DNA from: Streptococcus ovuberis
GTDB lineage: Bacteria; Bacillota; Bacilli; Lactobacillales; Streptococcaceae
Assembly: GCF_012396585.1 (NCBI RefSeq)
Contig: NZ_JAAXPR010000018.1
Location: 1 to 46,828 of the forward strand
Reading direction: 5' to 3'
Length of the DNA stretch: 46,828 nucleotides
Shown piece by piece: positions 24,504 through 33,252 of the stretch. Position numbers and translations under genes: made by a program. The notes beneath the pieces are model-generated. The model saw only the letters and a list, made by a program, of their open reading frames with translations, ran no database searches and was not told the DNA's origin. Position 1 is the first letter of the stretch. Each line of letters opens with the position of its first letter.

Positions 24504-25612
24504 CTTTTCATTTCAAGCTTATGATGGTTTCTGTAGCTTATAGCAAATACCGAAATAATGAGTAAAATAATCCCAAATAAAGTTACTGGTGTTTTACTGT
24601 CTCCTGTCGTCGGTAGGTCGGATTTTTGACGGTGTCTTGTTGGAATCATATTCTCAACAGCTCTATTAATAATTGAAGCGATAGCTGATTCTTCCTTTTT
24701 CTCCTTTACTTCTGAGTTTTGCGGATCAAATGATTGAACAAAATAAGTCTTATCACCTTCTTCTACAATTTCACCTGAAATATAGCTGTAACCAGCGATG
24801 TCGTAGACAGGAACAAAGCCGTCTTGGCGGGTAGCAATCTCCTTACCAGTCTGACGATCAATGAATCGCGTATAGTCTGTCAAGCGGACATAGTAATGAC
24901 TACCTGCATAAGAAATGTAGTCGCTATCTGTCAGATAAAAAATCTTATAAACTTTTTCTCCGTTTTCTTCAACCACAAAGCCATTATAATAGTTAAAATC
25001 TCCGATTTTAGCTTGGAAAGCTTGGCCTTTTTGATCGGCTTGAAGTTTTTTTCCAGATGTCCCATCAAGATACTCTGTTCGGCTAATCGTTTTATCCAAA
25101 TGGGTCGCATCCTGATAGAGGTGAACAAGGGCTGGGCCTTTTTCAGTAGTTGTAACGATAGTAGATAGATAAGTGTACCCTTTCAAAGCCAATGGGGCTT
25201 GGTAACCTTCGACATTTCCATGAATTTCCTTGCCCTCAACATCTGTCCGAAAAAGGGTCTGTACAAATTGAAACTGGGTTCTTTCTAGCCATGCACGCAC
25301 CTTATTATCGTTTAAAACATCTGGCTTTACAGTTGTGAGATCCTTTTCGGCTGGCGCTTCTGATGCTGGAGTAATTGGTGTAACTGTTTCTTCCTTTCCC
25401 TCTCCCTTTTCAAGCGTTTCAGAAGGTGTTTGATTAGCCTCCGAGGTTTCCACTGTAGTAGGAACTGTTTCAGCGGAAGTTCCTGTCGCCACAACTGTTG
25501 TCGTTGCCACAGGACCTTGCTCACCTTCAGCCTGAGCAGAAGTAGTCTGATAAAGGCTAAGTGCCGCAACTGCTACTAGCAGACCTGATTGGTAAATGTG
25601 TTTCATTGTCAT
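24482..25612 (-). CDS. LPXTG cell-wall-anchored surface protein with three imperfect repeats
   Basis: A 376-residue secreted protein. The start at 25612 is chosen because GGAGG lies 8 bp upstream. The N-terminal signal peptide MTMKHIYQSGLLVAVAALSL is followed by a Thr/Glu/Val-rich low-complexity stretch (about residues 28-100). Then come three imperfect modules with the pattern F-x-D-x-x-(T/S)GK-x-(I/L) ... (G/D)-(Y/F)-x-Y ... EEGxxxY, for instance RFIDRQTGKEI and DIAGYSYISG. The C-terminus has LPTTG, a hydrophobic span and a basic tail, the sortase A signal. The modules resemble MucBP/SHIRT-type adhesin repeats, but no exact family is claimed. Ligand unknown. A cin box lies about 300 bp upstream. 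Confidence 0.82.
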   Translation of the reverse strand: MTMKHIYQSGLLVAVAALSLYQTTSAQAEGEQGPVATTTVVATGTSAETVPTTVETSEANQTPSETLEKGEGKEETVTPITPASEAPAEKDLTTVKPDVLNDNKVRAWLERTQFQFVQTLFRTDVEGKEIHGNVEGYQAPLALKGYTYLSTIVTTTEKGPALVHLYQDATHLDKTISRTEYLDGTSGKKLQADQKGQAFQAKIGDFNYYNGFVVEENGEKVYKIFYLTDSDYISYAGSHYYVRLTDYTRFIDRQTGKEIATRQDGFVPVYDIAGYSYISGEIVEEGDKTYFVQSFDPQNSEVKEKKEESAIASIINRAVENMIPTRHRQKSDLPTTGDSKTPVTLFGIILLIISVFAISYRNHHKLEMKRKKALND

Positions 25613-25840
25613 AACTGTTTCCTCCAAGATAATAGTCAATAAACGTCTACTGAGCAGCACCTTTCGCCAATGCCTGTTCTCAGAATGAGTCGGGTATCTT
25701 TACCAGTGATCAACAATCGCTATTCTTTAAAACTCAACAGCTAGAGCATCAGATCCATTCGCTGTGAAACCAATAATCCCCCTCCTACTAAGGCTTGTTG
25801 CCTGTCCGTTTCACTTATGAAATAGCCTTTGTCAGTCACT

Positions 25841-25898
25841 ACCGACCACTGTCTACTCTAGGATCGTTTTCATTGAACAGCTGATCAGTGATCAGCAT
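25841..25898 (-). CDS. Possible small open frame behind a cin box
   Basis: On the minus strand an ATG at 25898 opens 19 codons (MLITDQLFNENDPRVDSGR). AGAAGGG lies 6 bp before it, and a cin box lies 20 bp before it, the same geometry as at ssbB and cinA. No family is recognised. It may be the remaining start of a decayed competence-induced gene; a different frame further on (DKGYFISETDRQQALVGGG) could be more of it. Low certainty. Confidence 0.25.
25880..25896. repeat. 17-bp palindrome GCTGATCA-g-TGATCAGC
   Basis: A perfect 8-bp inverted repeat around one central base, between the cin box and the LPXTG gene. Its core TGATCACTG (minus strand) recurs near 25705-25714. It could be an operator; the function is unknown. 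Confidence 0.4.
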
Positions 25899-25917
25899 TT
25901 TTACCCTTCTACCATCT

Positions 25918-25925
25918 TATTCGTA
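25918..25925 (-). promoter_or_regulatory. Cin box (SigX/ComX promoter) facing the LPXTG gene
   Basis: TACGAATA on the minus strand, identical to the boxes of cinA and ssbB in this window. It directs transcription leftward towards the small frame at 25898 and the LPXTG gene starting at 25612. Confidence 0.6.
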
Positions 25926-26011
25926 AATAAATTAAAAAAACAGGAAATGTTTTGAAATTTTTTATCAAACTATTTTCAACCTCATTCCTCCTCTTGTTTT
26001 CTTCTTTGTGT

Positions 26012-26017
26012 TATACT
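26012..26017 (+). promoter_or_regulatory. Extended -10 giving a leaderless tag mRNA
   Basis: TGTTATACT (TGn plus TATACT at 26012-26017) lies six bases before the tag ATG. Transcription would begin at the start codon itself. There is no ribosome binding site and no convincing -35. Confidence 0.5.
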
Positions 26018-26023
26018 ACTCTT

Positions 26024-26593
26024 ATGAAAAAAGTTACCTGTTCTTGGGTCAAAGCATCCAATCCTCTCTACATCAGCTATCACGATACTGAATGGGGGAG
26101 ACCTCTCCACGACGACCAAGCGCTCTTTGAATTGCTTTGCTTGGAATCCTATCAGGCTGGCTTATCTTGGGAGACCGTCCTCAATAAGCGCCAAGCCTTT
26201 CGGAAAGCTTTTTACAATTATGATGTAGAGCGAGTAGCCACCATGACTGACCAAGAGCTCGATAGCCTACTAAACAATCCTGATATCATCCGTCACCGCG
26301 CCAAACTGTATGCTACTCGTCAAAATGCCCAGGCTTTCAGACAGATACAGATAACATTTGGCAGTTTTGACCACTACCTCTGGTCCTTTGTAGACGGATC
26401 CCCTATCGTTAACTCCGTCCCAGATTATCACCTATTGCCCAACCAGACAATTCTTTCTCAAATTATTTCTAAAGATCTCAAAAAAAGAGGATTTAGCTTT
26501 GTCGGGCCAGTCTGCATTTACTCCTATCTCCAAGCTGCTGGCTTAGTCAATGACCATGAGGATCATTGTCCCTTTAAAAATAGTTCAGGCTAA
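26024..26593 (+). CDS. tag: DNA-3-methyladenine glycosylase I
   Basis: A 189-residue base-excision repair enzyme that removes 3-methyladenine from alkylated DNA. The family start CSWVKASNPLYISYHDTEWG supplies the zinc-binding Cys and His, and the active-site region FELLCLESYQAGLSWETVL is intact. The C-terminal zinc ligands appear in VNDHEDHCPF. The start at 26024 (MKKVTCSW) fits the family; an in-frame extension to 25952 would add a hydrophobic stretch unlike Tag and would cross the promoter. It is followed by a terminator before cinA. The mRNA appears leaderless. Confidence 0.92.
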   Translation: MKKVTCSWVKASNPLYISYHDTEWGRPLHDDQALFELLCLESYQAGLSWETVLNKRQAFRKAFYNYDVERVATMTDQELDSLLNNPDIIRHRAKLYATRQNAQAFRQIQITFGSFDHYLWSFVDGSPIVNSVPDYHLLPNQTILSQIISKDLKKRGFSFVGPVCIYSYLQAAGLVNDHEDHCPFKNSSG

Positions 26594-26680
26594 ATCAAAA
26601 TCAAACCATCAACCATTAAGTCTTAAAAATACAAATCCTCAGCACCTAGCAACCAGACCTCCCCTTTTATCAGTCAGCTT

Positions 26681-26711
26681 CCCCAATCTCTAGTGTATTG
26701 GGGATTTTTTT
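26681..26711 (+). terminator. Terminator after tag
   Basis: CCCCAAT (26681-26687) pairs with ATTGGGG (26697-26703), followed by seven T residues. It ends 20 bp before the cinA cin box. Confidence 0.85.
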
Positions 26712-26730
26712 GCTAAAATGGAAGCAGTAT

Positions 26731-26738
26731 TACGAATA
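26731..26738 (+). promoter_or_regulatory. Cin box (SigX/ComX promoter) of cinA-recA
   Basis: A perfect TACGAATA 17 bp before the cinA ATG, in the known place for the competence-induced cinA-recA operon of streptococci. Confidence 0.9.
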
Positions 26739-26754
26739 AAGAGGTAGGTTACCC

Positions 26755-28011
26755 ATGAAAGCTGAGCTCATCGCTGTCGGCACCGAAATTTTAACCGGTC
26801 AGATTGTCAACACCAATGCCCAATTCCTTTCTGAAAAATTTGCTCAAATAGGAATGGATGTGTTTTACCATATCGCTGTTGGGGATAATGAAGAACGACT
26901 CTTAAAAGTCTTAAAAACAGCTTCCAAACGAAGTGATCTCATTGTGCTCTGCGGTGGTCTAGGACCCACAGAAGACGATTTAACCAAGCAAACACTCGCT
27001 AAGTTTTTGGGGCGTCCCCTTATTTTTGATCCTGATGCCATGGACAAGCTAGACCGTTTTTTTGCGAGCAGACCCGATTATGTTAGGACCAGCAACAATG
27101 ATCGCCAAGCTCAGATTATTGACGGTAGCCAGCCTCTACCAAATGTAACTGGTTTAGCTGTCGGAGGCTACCTTGACGTTGATGGCGTAACCTATATCGT
27201 CTTGCCTGGCCCTCCGAGCGAGCTGAAACCTATGGTCAATCAAGAGCTAATCCCCTTACTGGATACTACTGGTCAAAAACTCTACTCAAGAGTCCTACGC
27301 TTTTTCGGTATCGGCGAAAGCCAGCTGGTAACCCTATTGTCTGATTTGATTGCCAAGCAGTCCGATCCGACCATCGCTCCCTATGCGAAGACAGGAGAGG
27401 TGACCTTGCGCCTATCTACCAAGGCAAGGGACCCCCAAAAAGCCGATGAAAAGCTCACCAAACTAGAAGAGGAGATTCTAAACCATGGGCAATTGAGAAA
27501 TCTTATGTACGGATACGGTGATGATAACAGCCTCGCTAAGCTTGTCTTCGACCTCTTGTCAGCTAGACAAGAGACAATTAGCGCCGCAGAAAGCCTCACT
27601 GCAGGACTCTTTCAGGCCACTATCGCTGATTTTCCAGGAGCTTCTGCTGTCCTTGAAGGCGGTTTTGTGACTTACAGCCCCCAGCAAAAAGCGCAACTGT
27701 TACAACTTGATAAAGAACAGTTGGCGCGTCAAGGAGTTGTTTCTGCCTCTACCGCTTGTGACATGGCAGAGCAGGCGAGAGCTATTGTCGGTAGCGATTA
27801 TGGCATTGCCCTAACAGGTGTAGCTGGTCCAGAGCACCTAGAAGGACATCCAGCTGGCACTGTTTTTATCGGCCTTGCCACACGAGAATTCAGCAAGGCT
27901 TATCCAGTCAATATTGGAGGACGCAGTCGGCAAGATATCCGTCATATTGCCTGTCTGCACGCCTTTAACCTAATGCGACAAACTTTATTAAATGATGGAA
28001 ATTTGGTATAA
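26755..28011 (+). CDS. cinA: Competence-damage inducible protein CinA
   Basis: A 418-residue protein. The N-terminal half is a MoCF/MoaB-like domain ([15 protein letters not shown]) related to ADP-ribose pyrophosphatase activity. The C-terminal domain carries the CinA/PncC nicotinamide-mononucleotide amidohydrolase signature ([15 protein letters not shown], then [13 protein letters not shown]). In streptococci it is co-induced with recA during competence and can direct RecA to the membrane. A cin box precedes it and recA follows by 47 bp. Length is normal for the family. Confidence 0.93.
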   Translation: MKAELIAVGTEILTGQIVNTNAQFLSEKFAQIGMDVFYHIAVGDNEERLLKVLKTASKRSDLIVLCGGLGPTEDDLTKQTLAKFLGRPLIFDPDAMDKLDRFFASRPDYVRTSNNDRQAQIIDGSQPLPNVTGLAVGGYLDVDGVTYIVLPGPPSELKPMVNQELIPLLDTTGQKLYSRVLRFFGIGESQLVTLLSDLIAKQSDPTIAPYAKTGEVTLRLSTKARDPQKADEKLTKLEEEILNHGQLRNLMYGYGDDNSLAKLVFDLLSARQETISAAESLTAGLFQATIADFPGASAVLEGGFVTYSPQQKAQLLQLDKEQLARQGVVSASTACDMAEQARAIVGSDYGIALTGVAGPEHLEGHPAGTVFIGLATREFSKAYPVNIGGRSRQDIRHIACLHAFNLMRQTLLNDGNLV

Positions 28012-28058
28012 TAGACAAACAGCTTGTTGATTAAACAAGGTAGAATAGGAGAATTATT

Positions 28059-29201
28059 TTGGCAAAAAAACCAACCAAAAAATTAGATGAAATCACCAAA
28101 AAATTTGGTGACGAACGCAAAAAAGCCCTCGATGACGCCCTAAAAACCATTGAAAAAGACTTTGGGAAAGGGGCTATTATGCGTCTTGGTGAGCGTGCAG
28201 AACAAAAAGTACAAGTTATGAGTTCAGGTTCACTGGCGCTGGATATCGCTCTTGGAGCAGGCGGCTACCCTAAAGGTCGGATCATTGAGATTTATGGTCC
28301 TGAAAGTTCAGGTAAGACTACCGTGGCCCTTCATGCAGTTGCACAGTGCCAAAAAGAGGGGGGCATTGCAGCTTTCATTGATGCAGAACACGCCCTTGAT
28401 CCGCTGTATGCCCAAGCTCTCGGTGTCAATATTGACGAGTTATTGCTTTCTCAGCCGGATTCGGGTGAACAAGGTCTTGAGATTGCAGGCAAGTTGATTG
28501 ATTCTGGGGCGGTGGATTTAGTTGTTATTGACTCGGTAGCGGCTCTTGTCCCACGTGCAGAGATTGATGGCGACATCGGTGATAACCATGTTGGTCTGCA
28601 GGCTCGGATGATGAGCCAGGCCATGCGTAAGCTTGGTGCCTCAATCAACAAAACCAAGACCATTGCTATCTTCATTAACCAGCTACGTGAAAAAGTGGGC
28701 GTCATGTTCGGTAACCCTGAGACTACACCAGGTGGCCGTGCTCTGAAATTCTACGCTTCCGTTCGTTTAGATGTGCGTGGCTCAACCCAAATTAAGGGTA
28801 CTGGCGATCAGAAAGACCAGAGCGTTGGTAAAGAAACCAAGATCAAGGTTGTCAAAAACAAAGTTGCCCCACCATTCAAAGAAGCCTTCGTCGAAATCAT
28901 GTATGGCGAAGGAATTTCCCAAACCGGTGAATTGGTGACAATCGCGAGCAATCTAGATATCATCAAGAAGTCTGGGGCTTGGTTCTCTTATAACGGTGAA
29001 AAAATTGGTCAAGGCTCTGAAAATGCCAAGAAATTCCTCAAAGAAAATCCAGAAGTTTTTGCAGAGATTGATCGTAAAGTTCGGATTCATTATGGCCTCA
29101 TTGAAGCCAAAGAAGGCGAGGAAACCTCTACAGTTCAAGTGGAAGAACCACTCTCAGAAGAAGTCACTCTTGATCTTGATACCATAGAAATCGAAGAATG
29201 A
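28059..29201 (+). CDS. recA: Recombinase RecA
   Basis: A 380-residue recombinase for homologous recombination, SOS signalling and transformation. The Walker A loop is GPESSGKTT at residues 80-88. The Walker B region [12 protein letters not shown] and the DNA-binding loop L2 ([16 protein letters not shown] upstream) are intact. The C-terminal tail is acidic ([14 protein letters not shown]). The start is a TTG at 28059, preceded by AGGAG; this codon is common for streptococcal recA. It is co-transcribed with cinA under a cin box during competence; a separate housekeeping promoter was not located. Confidence 0.97.
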   Translation: MAKKPTKKLDEITKKFGDERKKALDDALKTIEKDFGKGAIMRLGERAEQKVQVMSSGSLALDIALGAGGYPKGRIIEIYGPESSGKTTVALHAVAQCQKEGGIAAFIDAEHALDPLYAQALGVNIDELLLSQPDSGEQGLEIAGKLIDSGAVDLVVIDSVAALVPRAEIDGDIGDNHVGLQARMMSQAMRKLGASINKTKTIAIFINQLREKVGVMFGNPETTPGGRALKFYASVRLDVRGSTQIKGTGDQKDQSVGKETKIKVVKNKVAPPFKEAFVEIMYGEGISQTGELVTIASNLDIIKKSGAWFSYNGEKIGQGSENAKKFLKENPEVFAEIDRKVRIHYGLIEAKEGEETSTVQVEEPLSEEVTLDLDTIEIEE

Positions 29202-29239
29202 CCAAAATAGGTCTTCCGACTGATGGCAAAAAATGGTAT

Positions 29240-29257
29240 ACTAGTTATAATACTAGT
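29240..29257 (+). promoter_or_regulatory. spx promoter -10 flanked by ACTAGT palindromes
   Basis: TATAAT (29246-29251) is bracketed exactly by two ACTAGT hexamers, so the whole 18 bp is a symmetric site over the -10. A second -10 possibility, TATACT, lies just upstream. A regulator binding here would block RNA polymerase; inferred. Confidence 0.55.
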
Positions 29258-29280
29258 ATCATAGCAAAAGGAGCTACTGA

Positions 29281-29679
29281 ATGATCAAGATTTATACTGT
29301 ATCAAGTTGCACCAGCTGCAAAAAAGCCAAAACTTGGTTAAATGCTCATCATCTCCCTTATAAAGAACATAACCTTGGAAAAGAAGCCATTACGAAAGCT
29401 GAAATTTTAGAAATTCTATCCAAAACCGAAAATGGGATCGCCTCTATCGTCTCGTCCAAAAACCGTTATGCCAAAGGCTTAGGGGTTAATATTGACGATC
29501 TCAGTGTCAATGAAGTGATTGACATTATTACTGAAAATCCAAGAATTCTAAAAAGTCCTATCCTGATTGATACCAAACGCCTTCAAGTCGGCTATAAAGA
29601 AGATGATATCCGAGCCTTCTTGCCACGTGCTGTCCGCAATGTCGAGAATGCTCAAGCCCGTTTACGTGCTGCACTTTAA
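29281..29679 (+). CDS. spx: Spx-family transcriptional regulator
   Basis: A 132-residue ArsC-like protein that binds the RNA polymerase alpha C-terminal domain and redirects transcription under thiol and oxidative stress. The redox switch Cys10-x-x-Cys13 (SSCTSCKKA) is present. RxxxxxxGVNIDDLSVNEVI and the C-terminal LPRAVRNVENAQARL match Spx. Streptococci carry two or more paralogs. Position directly after recA agrees with the conserved recA-spx order (SpxA1 in several species). It has its own promoter and terminator. Confidence 0.92.
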   Translation: MIKIYTVSSCTSCKKAKTWLNAHHLPYKEHNLGKEAITKAEILEILSKTENGIASIVSSKNRYAKGLGVNIDDLSVNEVIDIITENPRILKSPILIDTKRLQVGYKEDDIRAFLPRAVRNVENAQARLRAAL

Positions 29680-29683
29680 TTCC

Positions 29684-29718
29684 AAAAAGCTCTCAGAATG
29701 ATCATCTGAGAGCTTTTT
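29684..29718. terminator. Bidirectional terminator between spx and tkt
   Basis: AAAAAGCTCTCAGA pairs perfectly with TCTGAGAGCTTTTT around a 7-nt loop, between two convergent genes. Confidence 0.92.
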
Positions 29719-29793
29719 GATTTATTTCCTTAAAACGGATAGAGAGTAAAATAGTCTCTCTCTTAGAAAGGGCACTGAGAAATAGAGTGGTTT

Positions 29794-31767
29794 CTACTTC
29801 AATCCTTCTACAGTTGTAATCACATTATCAACCGTAAAGCCATAATTTGCAATGACTTCTGCTGCCGGGGCAGAGGCACCAAACGTATCAATACCGATCA
29901 CTGCCCCATCAAGACCAACATATTTGTACCAGTTTTGAGTAGATCCCATCTCGATAGCCACACGACGGCGGATTGTATTTGGCAAGATAGTTTCTTTGTA
30001 TTCCGCTTCTTGTGCATCAAAGAGATTAGTTGAAGGCATGCTAACGACACGAACCTTAGTTCCTTTTTCAGACAAGGCTTTGGCAGCAGTTACCGCTAGC
30101 TCGACCTCAGAACCAGTCGCGATCAAGATTGTATCAAAACCTTCCTCTTCATAAACGACATAGGCTCCCTTAGCCACTTTATCAAAATCGGTTCCCTCTT
30201 GAACGGTCAAGTTTTGACGAGTGAGAACAAGAGCTGTTGGTGTTTGACGGCTATTCACTGCCAAGTACCAAGCTGCCTGCGTTTCACGCGCATCTGCTGG
30301 ACGGATCACATTGAGGTTTGGCATTGCACGTAAGCCTGCCAAATGCTCCACCGGCTCATGAGTCGGACCATCCTCACCAACAGCAATCGAATCGTGAGTG
30401 AAGACATAAGTCACTGGCAACCCTTGCAGGGCAGATAGACGTACAGCAGCTTTCACATAGTCTGAGAACACAAAGAAGGTTCCCCCATAAACGCGTAGGC
30501 CACCATGAGCTGCCATACCGTTCAAGATAGTTCCCATGGCAAACTCACGAACACCAAACTGGATGTTGCGGTTGAGGCGCTCCGTATCATCTTGAAGGCC
30601 TTCACCTTTGATCACCGTCATATTAGAGTGGGCCAAGTCTGCTGAACCACCCAAGAAATTAGGCATCTTAGCAGCGATAACATTGAGGGCATCCTGGCTA
30701 GAATTACGGGTTGCTTGTGAGAATCCATTTTCGATAGCTGGGAAATCTTCTGGCTTCACAACAACAGGGTCTTTACCTTCCAAAATCGCGGTAATTTCCT
30801 CTCCTAGTTCAGGGAAAGCTTGTTTGTAATCCGCCACTAATTGTTCCCAAGCCTTATGGGCTTGTTGACCACGCTCTATCACATTTTTCTTGAAGTCTGC
30901 ATACACTTCTTCTGGAACTTCAAATGGGGCGTAATCCCAACCAAGATTTTCACGGGTAGCAGCAGCTTCATCTGGACCAAGTGGCGCCCCGTGTACTGCA
31001 TTGGTACCTGCTTTAGCAGGAGAACCATGACCGATGACGGTCTTGATTTCAATCAAGGTTGGCTTGCCAGCAGCTTTAGCTTCTTCAATAGCCTCGTGAA
31101 TAGCATCTAAATCTGTGCCTTCTTCAACCAGAATAGTATGCCAACCGTAAGCAGTGTAGCGGGCACGGACATCTTCTGTGAAACACTCAGAGGTCGGACC
31201 GTCGAGGTTGATATCGTTTGAATCATAAAGAACAATCAACTTGTCCAATTTCTGCAAACCAGCATAGGACGCCGCTTCGGCAGAAACACCTTCCATAAGG
31301 TCCCCATCGCCACAGATTACATAGGTATAGTGGTCAAACAAGTTGTAGCCGTCACGGTTGTATTTAGCAGCTAGGAAGCGTTCTGCTTGGGCAAAACCAA
31401 CAGCGGAAGCAATCCCTTGACCGAGCGGCCCAGTCGTGATATCCACCCCTGCTGTGTGCCCTAGTTCAGGGTGCCCTGGTGTTTTAGAGCCCCACTGGCG
31501 GAAGTTTTTGATCTCTTCTAGTGTGACATCTTCAAAACCAGAGAGGTGAAGCAGGGCATAAAGCAGCATCGAACCATGACCCGCTGAAAGCACAAAGCGG
31601 TCGCGGTTAATCCAGTTGGGTTGCGCCGGGTTCACCCGAAGGTGCTTGGTAAAGAGGCTATAGGCCATCGGTGCAGCCCCCATCACGATTCCTGGGTGGC
31701 CAGATTTTGATTTTTCAATCGCATCAATCCCTAGGAAGCGAATAGCGTTAATAGATACGTTAGACAT
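29794..31767 (-). CDS. tkt: Transketolase
   Basis: A 657-residue thiamine-diphosphate enzyme of the pentose phosphate pathway. The ThDP/Mg motif appears as [18 protein letters not shown], and the family start [20 protein letters not shown] is present. The pyrimidine domain contains [19 protein letters not shown]. The ATG at 31767 is chosen for its AGGAG binding site; a longer in-frame start at 31842 would add 25 residues unlike the family. It adjoins the ula genes, whose product xylulose-5-phosphate is a transketolase substrate, so the link may be functional. Confidence 0.95.
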   Translation of the reverse strand: MSNVSINAIRFLGIDAIEKSKSGHPGIVMGAAPMAYSLFTKHLRVNPAQPNWINRDRFVLSAGHGSMLLYALLHLSGFEDVTLEEIKNFRQWGSKTPGHPELGHTAGVDITTGPLGQGIASAVGFAQAERFLAAKYNRDGYNLFDHYTYVICGDGDLMEGVSAEAASYAGLQKLDKLIVLYDSNDINLDGPTSECFTEDVRARYTAYGWHTILVEEGTDLDAIHEAIEEAKAAGKPTLIEIKTVIGHGSPAKAGTNAVHGAPLGPDEAAATRENLGWDYAPFEVPEEVYADFKKNVIERGQQAHKAWEQLVADYKQAFPELGEEITAILEGKDPVVVKPEDFPAIENGFSQATRNSSQDALNVIAAKMPNFLGGSADLAHSNMTVIKGEGLQDDTERLNRNIQFGVREFAMGTILNGMAAHGGLRVYGGTFFVFSDYVKAAVRLSALQGLPVTYVFTHDSIAVGEDGPTHEPVEHLAGLRAMPNLNVIRPADARETQAAWYLAVNSRQTPTALVLTRQNLTVQEGTDFDKVAKGAYVVYEEEGFDTILIATGSEVELAVTAAKALSEKGTKVRVVSMPSTNLFDAQEAEYKETILPNTIRRRVAIEMGSTQNWYKYVGLDGAVIGIDTFGASAPAAEVIANYGFTVDNVITTVEGLK

Positions 31768-31880
31768 AGGTCTCTCCTTTTTATGTAGTCCCTTACATTT
31801 TACCATAAAAGAACCGCTGGGCAAAGTCCCAGCAATTCTCAAGGACTTTAGATCGCTAATTTTTTATCGACTGACAACAG

Positions 31881-31908
31881 AAAGAGGCAGAACATTTCCC
31901 GCCTCTTT
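31881..31908 (-). terminator. Hairpin downstream of ulaG
   Basis: AAAGAGGC and GCCTCTTT form an 8-bp stem with a 12-nt loop, 17 bp after the ulaG stop. The following minus-strand sequence is only moderately T-rich. Confidence 0.6.
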
Positions 31909-31924
31909 GATATAGTGCTCTCTC

Positions 31925-33016
31925 CTATAGGAGGGCTTTGAACGGAATGTTTGAATCATGCTCAAAAACATCATCGAAACCACGAGGGTGGTGGTACTCA
32001 ATGCGGTCCTTGTCAAGCGGATAGGTGTACTTGCCACCTACTTCCCAAATGAAGGGGTGGAAGTCGTACTGGAGACGCTCTTTTCGCATCTTCCAAAGTT
32101 GAATAATCTCGTCTGTTGAGGCCATGAAGTTTGACCAGATGTCATAGTGGACAGGGATGATGACCTTAGCACGCAGGTTCTCAGCCATACGGAGCAGGTC
32201 GATAGAAGTCATCTTGTCTTGGATCCCAATCGGATTATCTCCGTAATTGTTGATAGCAACGTCAATGGTGAAATCACGGCCATGTTTGGCAAAGTAGTTT
32301 GAGAAGTGAGAGTCCGCCCCGTGGTAGATGGTGCCGCCTGGTGTTTCAAAGACATAGTTGACTGCTTTACGGGCCATGAGCTCGTCCGTTACCGGCAGAC
32401 CAGCCAAGCTACCGCCATTTTCTTCGTAACCATCGATTGGCAGAGTGACCAAGCAGGTCCGATCGAAAGACTCCACCGCATGTACCTTGATATCCTTAAA
32501 CTCAAAATGATCGCCCGGTGCGATACGGATAATACGGTCTGCTGGCACCCCCCATTTTTCCCAAATGTCGCCTGATTCAACAGGACCAACAAACTTAACA
32601 TGGCTAAGATTAGGATTATTGAGGATGGCAGCTGCTGTATTGATGTCCATGTGGTCACTATGAACATGGGACACCAGATAATAGTCCAACTCATTGATGG
32701 CAAATGGATCGATGACCATCGGCTGCACTCGCAGGTTCGGCTGGAGCTTGCGCACACCGGCCATGTTGGCCATCTGGTGTCCCCAGACCATGTCTTTGAC
32801 TTGTTTGGTTGATTTGCCGCGCGATGACCAGAGGTCCATGACGAGGTTGGCACCGCCTGGCGTCTTGATCCAGACACCACAGTTGCCCAGCCACCACATG
32901 GCAAAGTTGCCTTCTGGCACCACTTCCTGCTCGATTTCTTCATTGAGCCAGGTCCCCCACTCTGGGAAGGTGCTCAGAATCCAGGATTCTCTTGTAATAT
33001 CTTGTACCTTAGCCAT
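31925..33016 (-). CDS. ulaG: L-ascorbate-6-phosphate lactonase
   Basis: A 363-residue metallo-beta-lactamase-fold enzyme that opens the lactone of ascorbate-6-phosphate to 3-keto-L-gulonate-6-phosphate. The metal site VSHVHSDHMD is present, as is the conserved N-terminal WWLGNCGVWIKTPGGANLVMD. The start at 33016 (MAKVQDITRESW) matches the family and has AAGGAGG upstream, although spacing is long (11 bp). An in-frame extension to 33148 would add 44 residues with no binding site. It has its own promoter, with the ula-box, between it and the PRD regulator. Confidence 0.93.
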   Translation of the reverse strand: MAKVQDITRESWILSTFPEWGTWLNEEIEQEVVPEGNFAMWWLGNCGVWIKTPGGANLVMDLWSSRGKSTKQVKDMVWGHQMANMAGVRKLQPNLRVQPMVIDPFAINELDYYLVSHVHSDHMDINTAAAILNNPNLSHVKFVGPVESGDIWEKWGVPADRIIRIAPGDHFEFKDIKVHAVESFDRTCLVTLPIDGYEENGGSLAGLPVTDELMARKAVNYVFETPGGTIYHGADSHFSNYFAKHGRDFTIDVAINNYGDNPIGIQDKMTSIDLLRMAENLRAKVIIPVHYDIWSNFMASTDEIIQLWKMRKERLQYDFHPFIWEVGGKYTYPLDKDRIEYHHPRGFDDVFEHDSNIPFKALL

Positions 33017-33196
33017 ATTATAATATGCCTCCTTATAGTTGGTATGCCTACCCTTAAAACCAAATCCCTTCTCTGTGCACCATTTTATAGCAGGTCCTGC
33101 ATACTTTTGGAACACCACAGAAGCAAGAGTCGTTTTCATGAGCATCATTGACCAAAAGCTTTGTTTTCTACCCTTATCATATACTTATTAGAGCTC

Positions 33197-33244
33197 TAAA
33201 AAAAGCCCAAATGAGACACAAATTTGTGTTCATTCTTGGACTGT
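33197..33244 (-). promoter_or_regulatory. ula-box of ulaG (putative PRD-regulator site)
   Basis: On the minus strand this block starts with AGTCCA, has the palindrome ACACAAATTTGTGT, then ATTTGGGCTTTTTT. It aligns without gaps to the blocks before ulaD and ulaA. A TATGAT -10 lies about 17 bp downstream, so the block covers the -35 region and upstream, where an activator would bind. Confidence 0.75.
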
Positions 33245-33252
33245 TCCTTGCA

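Noticed and set aside
25770..25845. GTG-initiated frame with a double-glycine-like ALVGGG segment, considered as a bacteriocin leader
   Set aside because: No ribosome binding site and a very short frame; only mentioned as possible debris behind the cin box.
25952..26023. Longer in-frame start of tag with a hydrophobic N-terminus
   Set aside because: It would include the tag promoter, has no ribosome binding site, and Tag proteins begin at the Cys-Ser-Trp segment.
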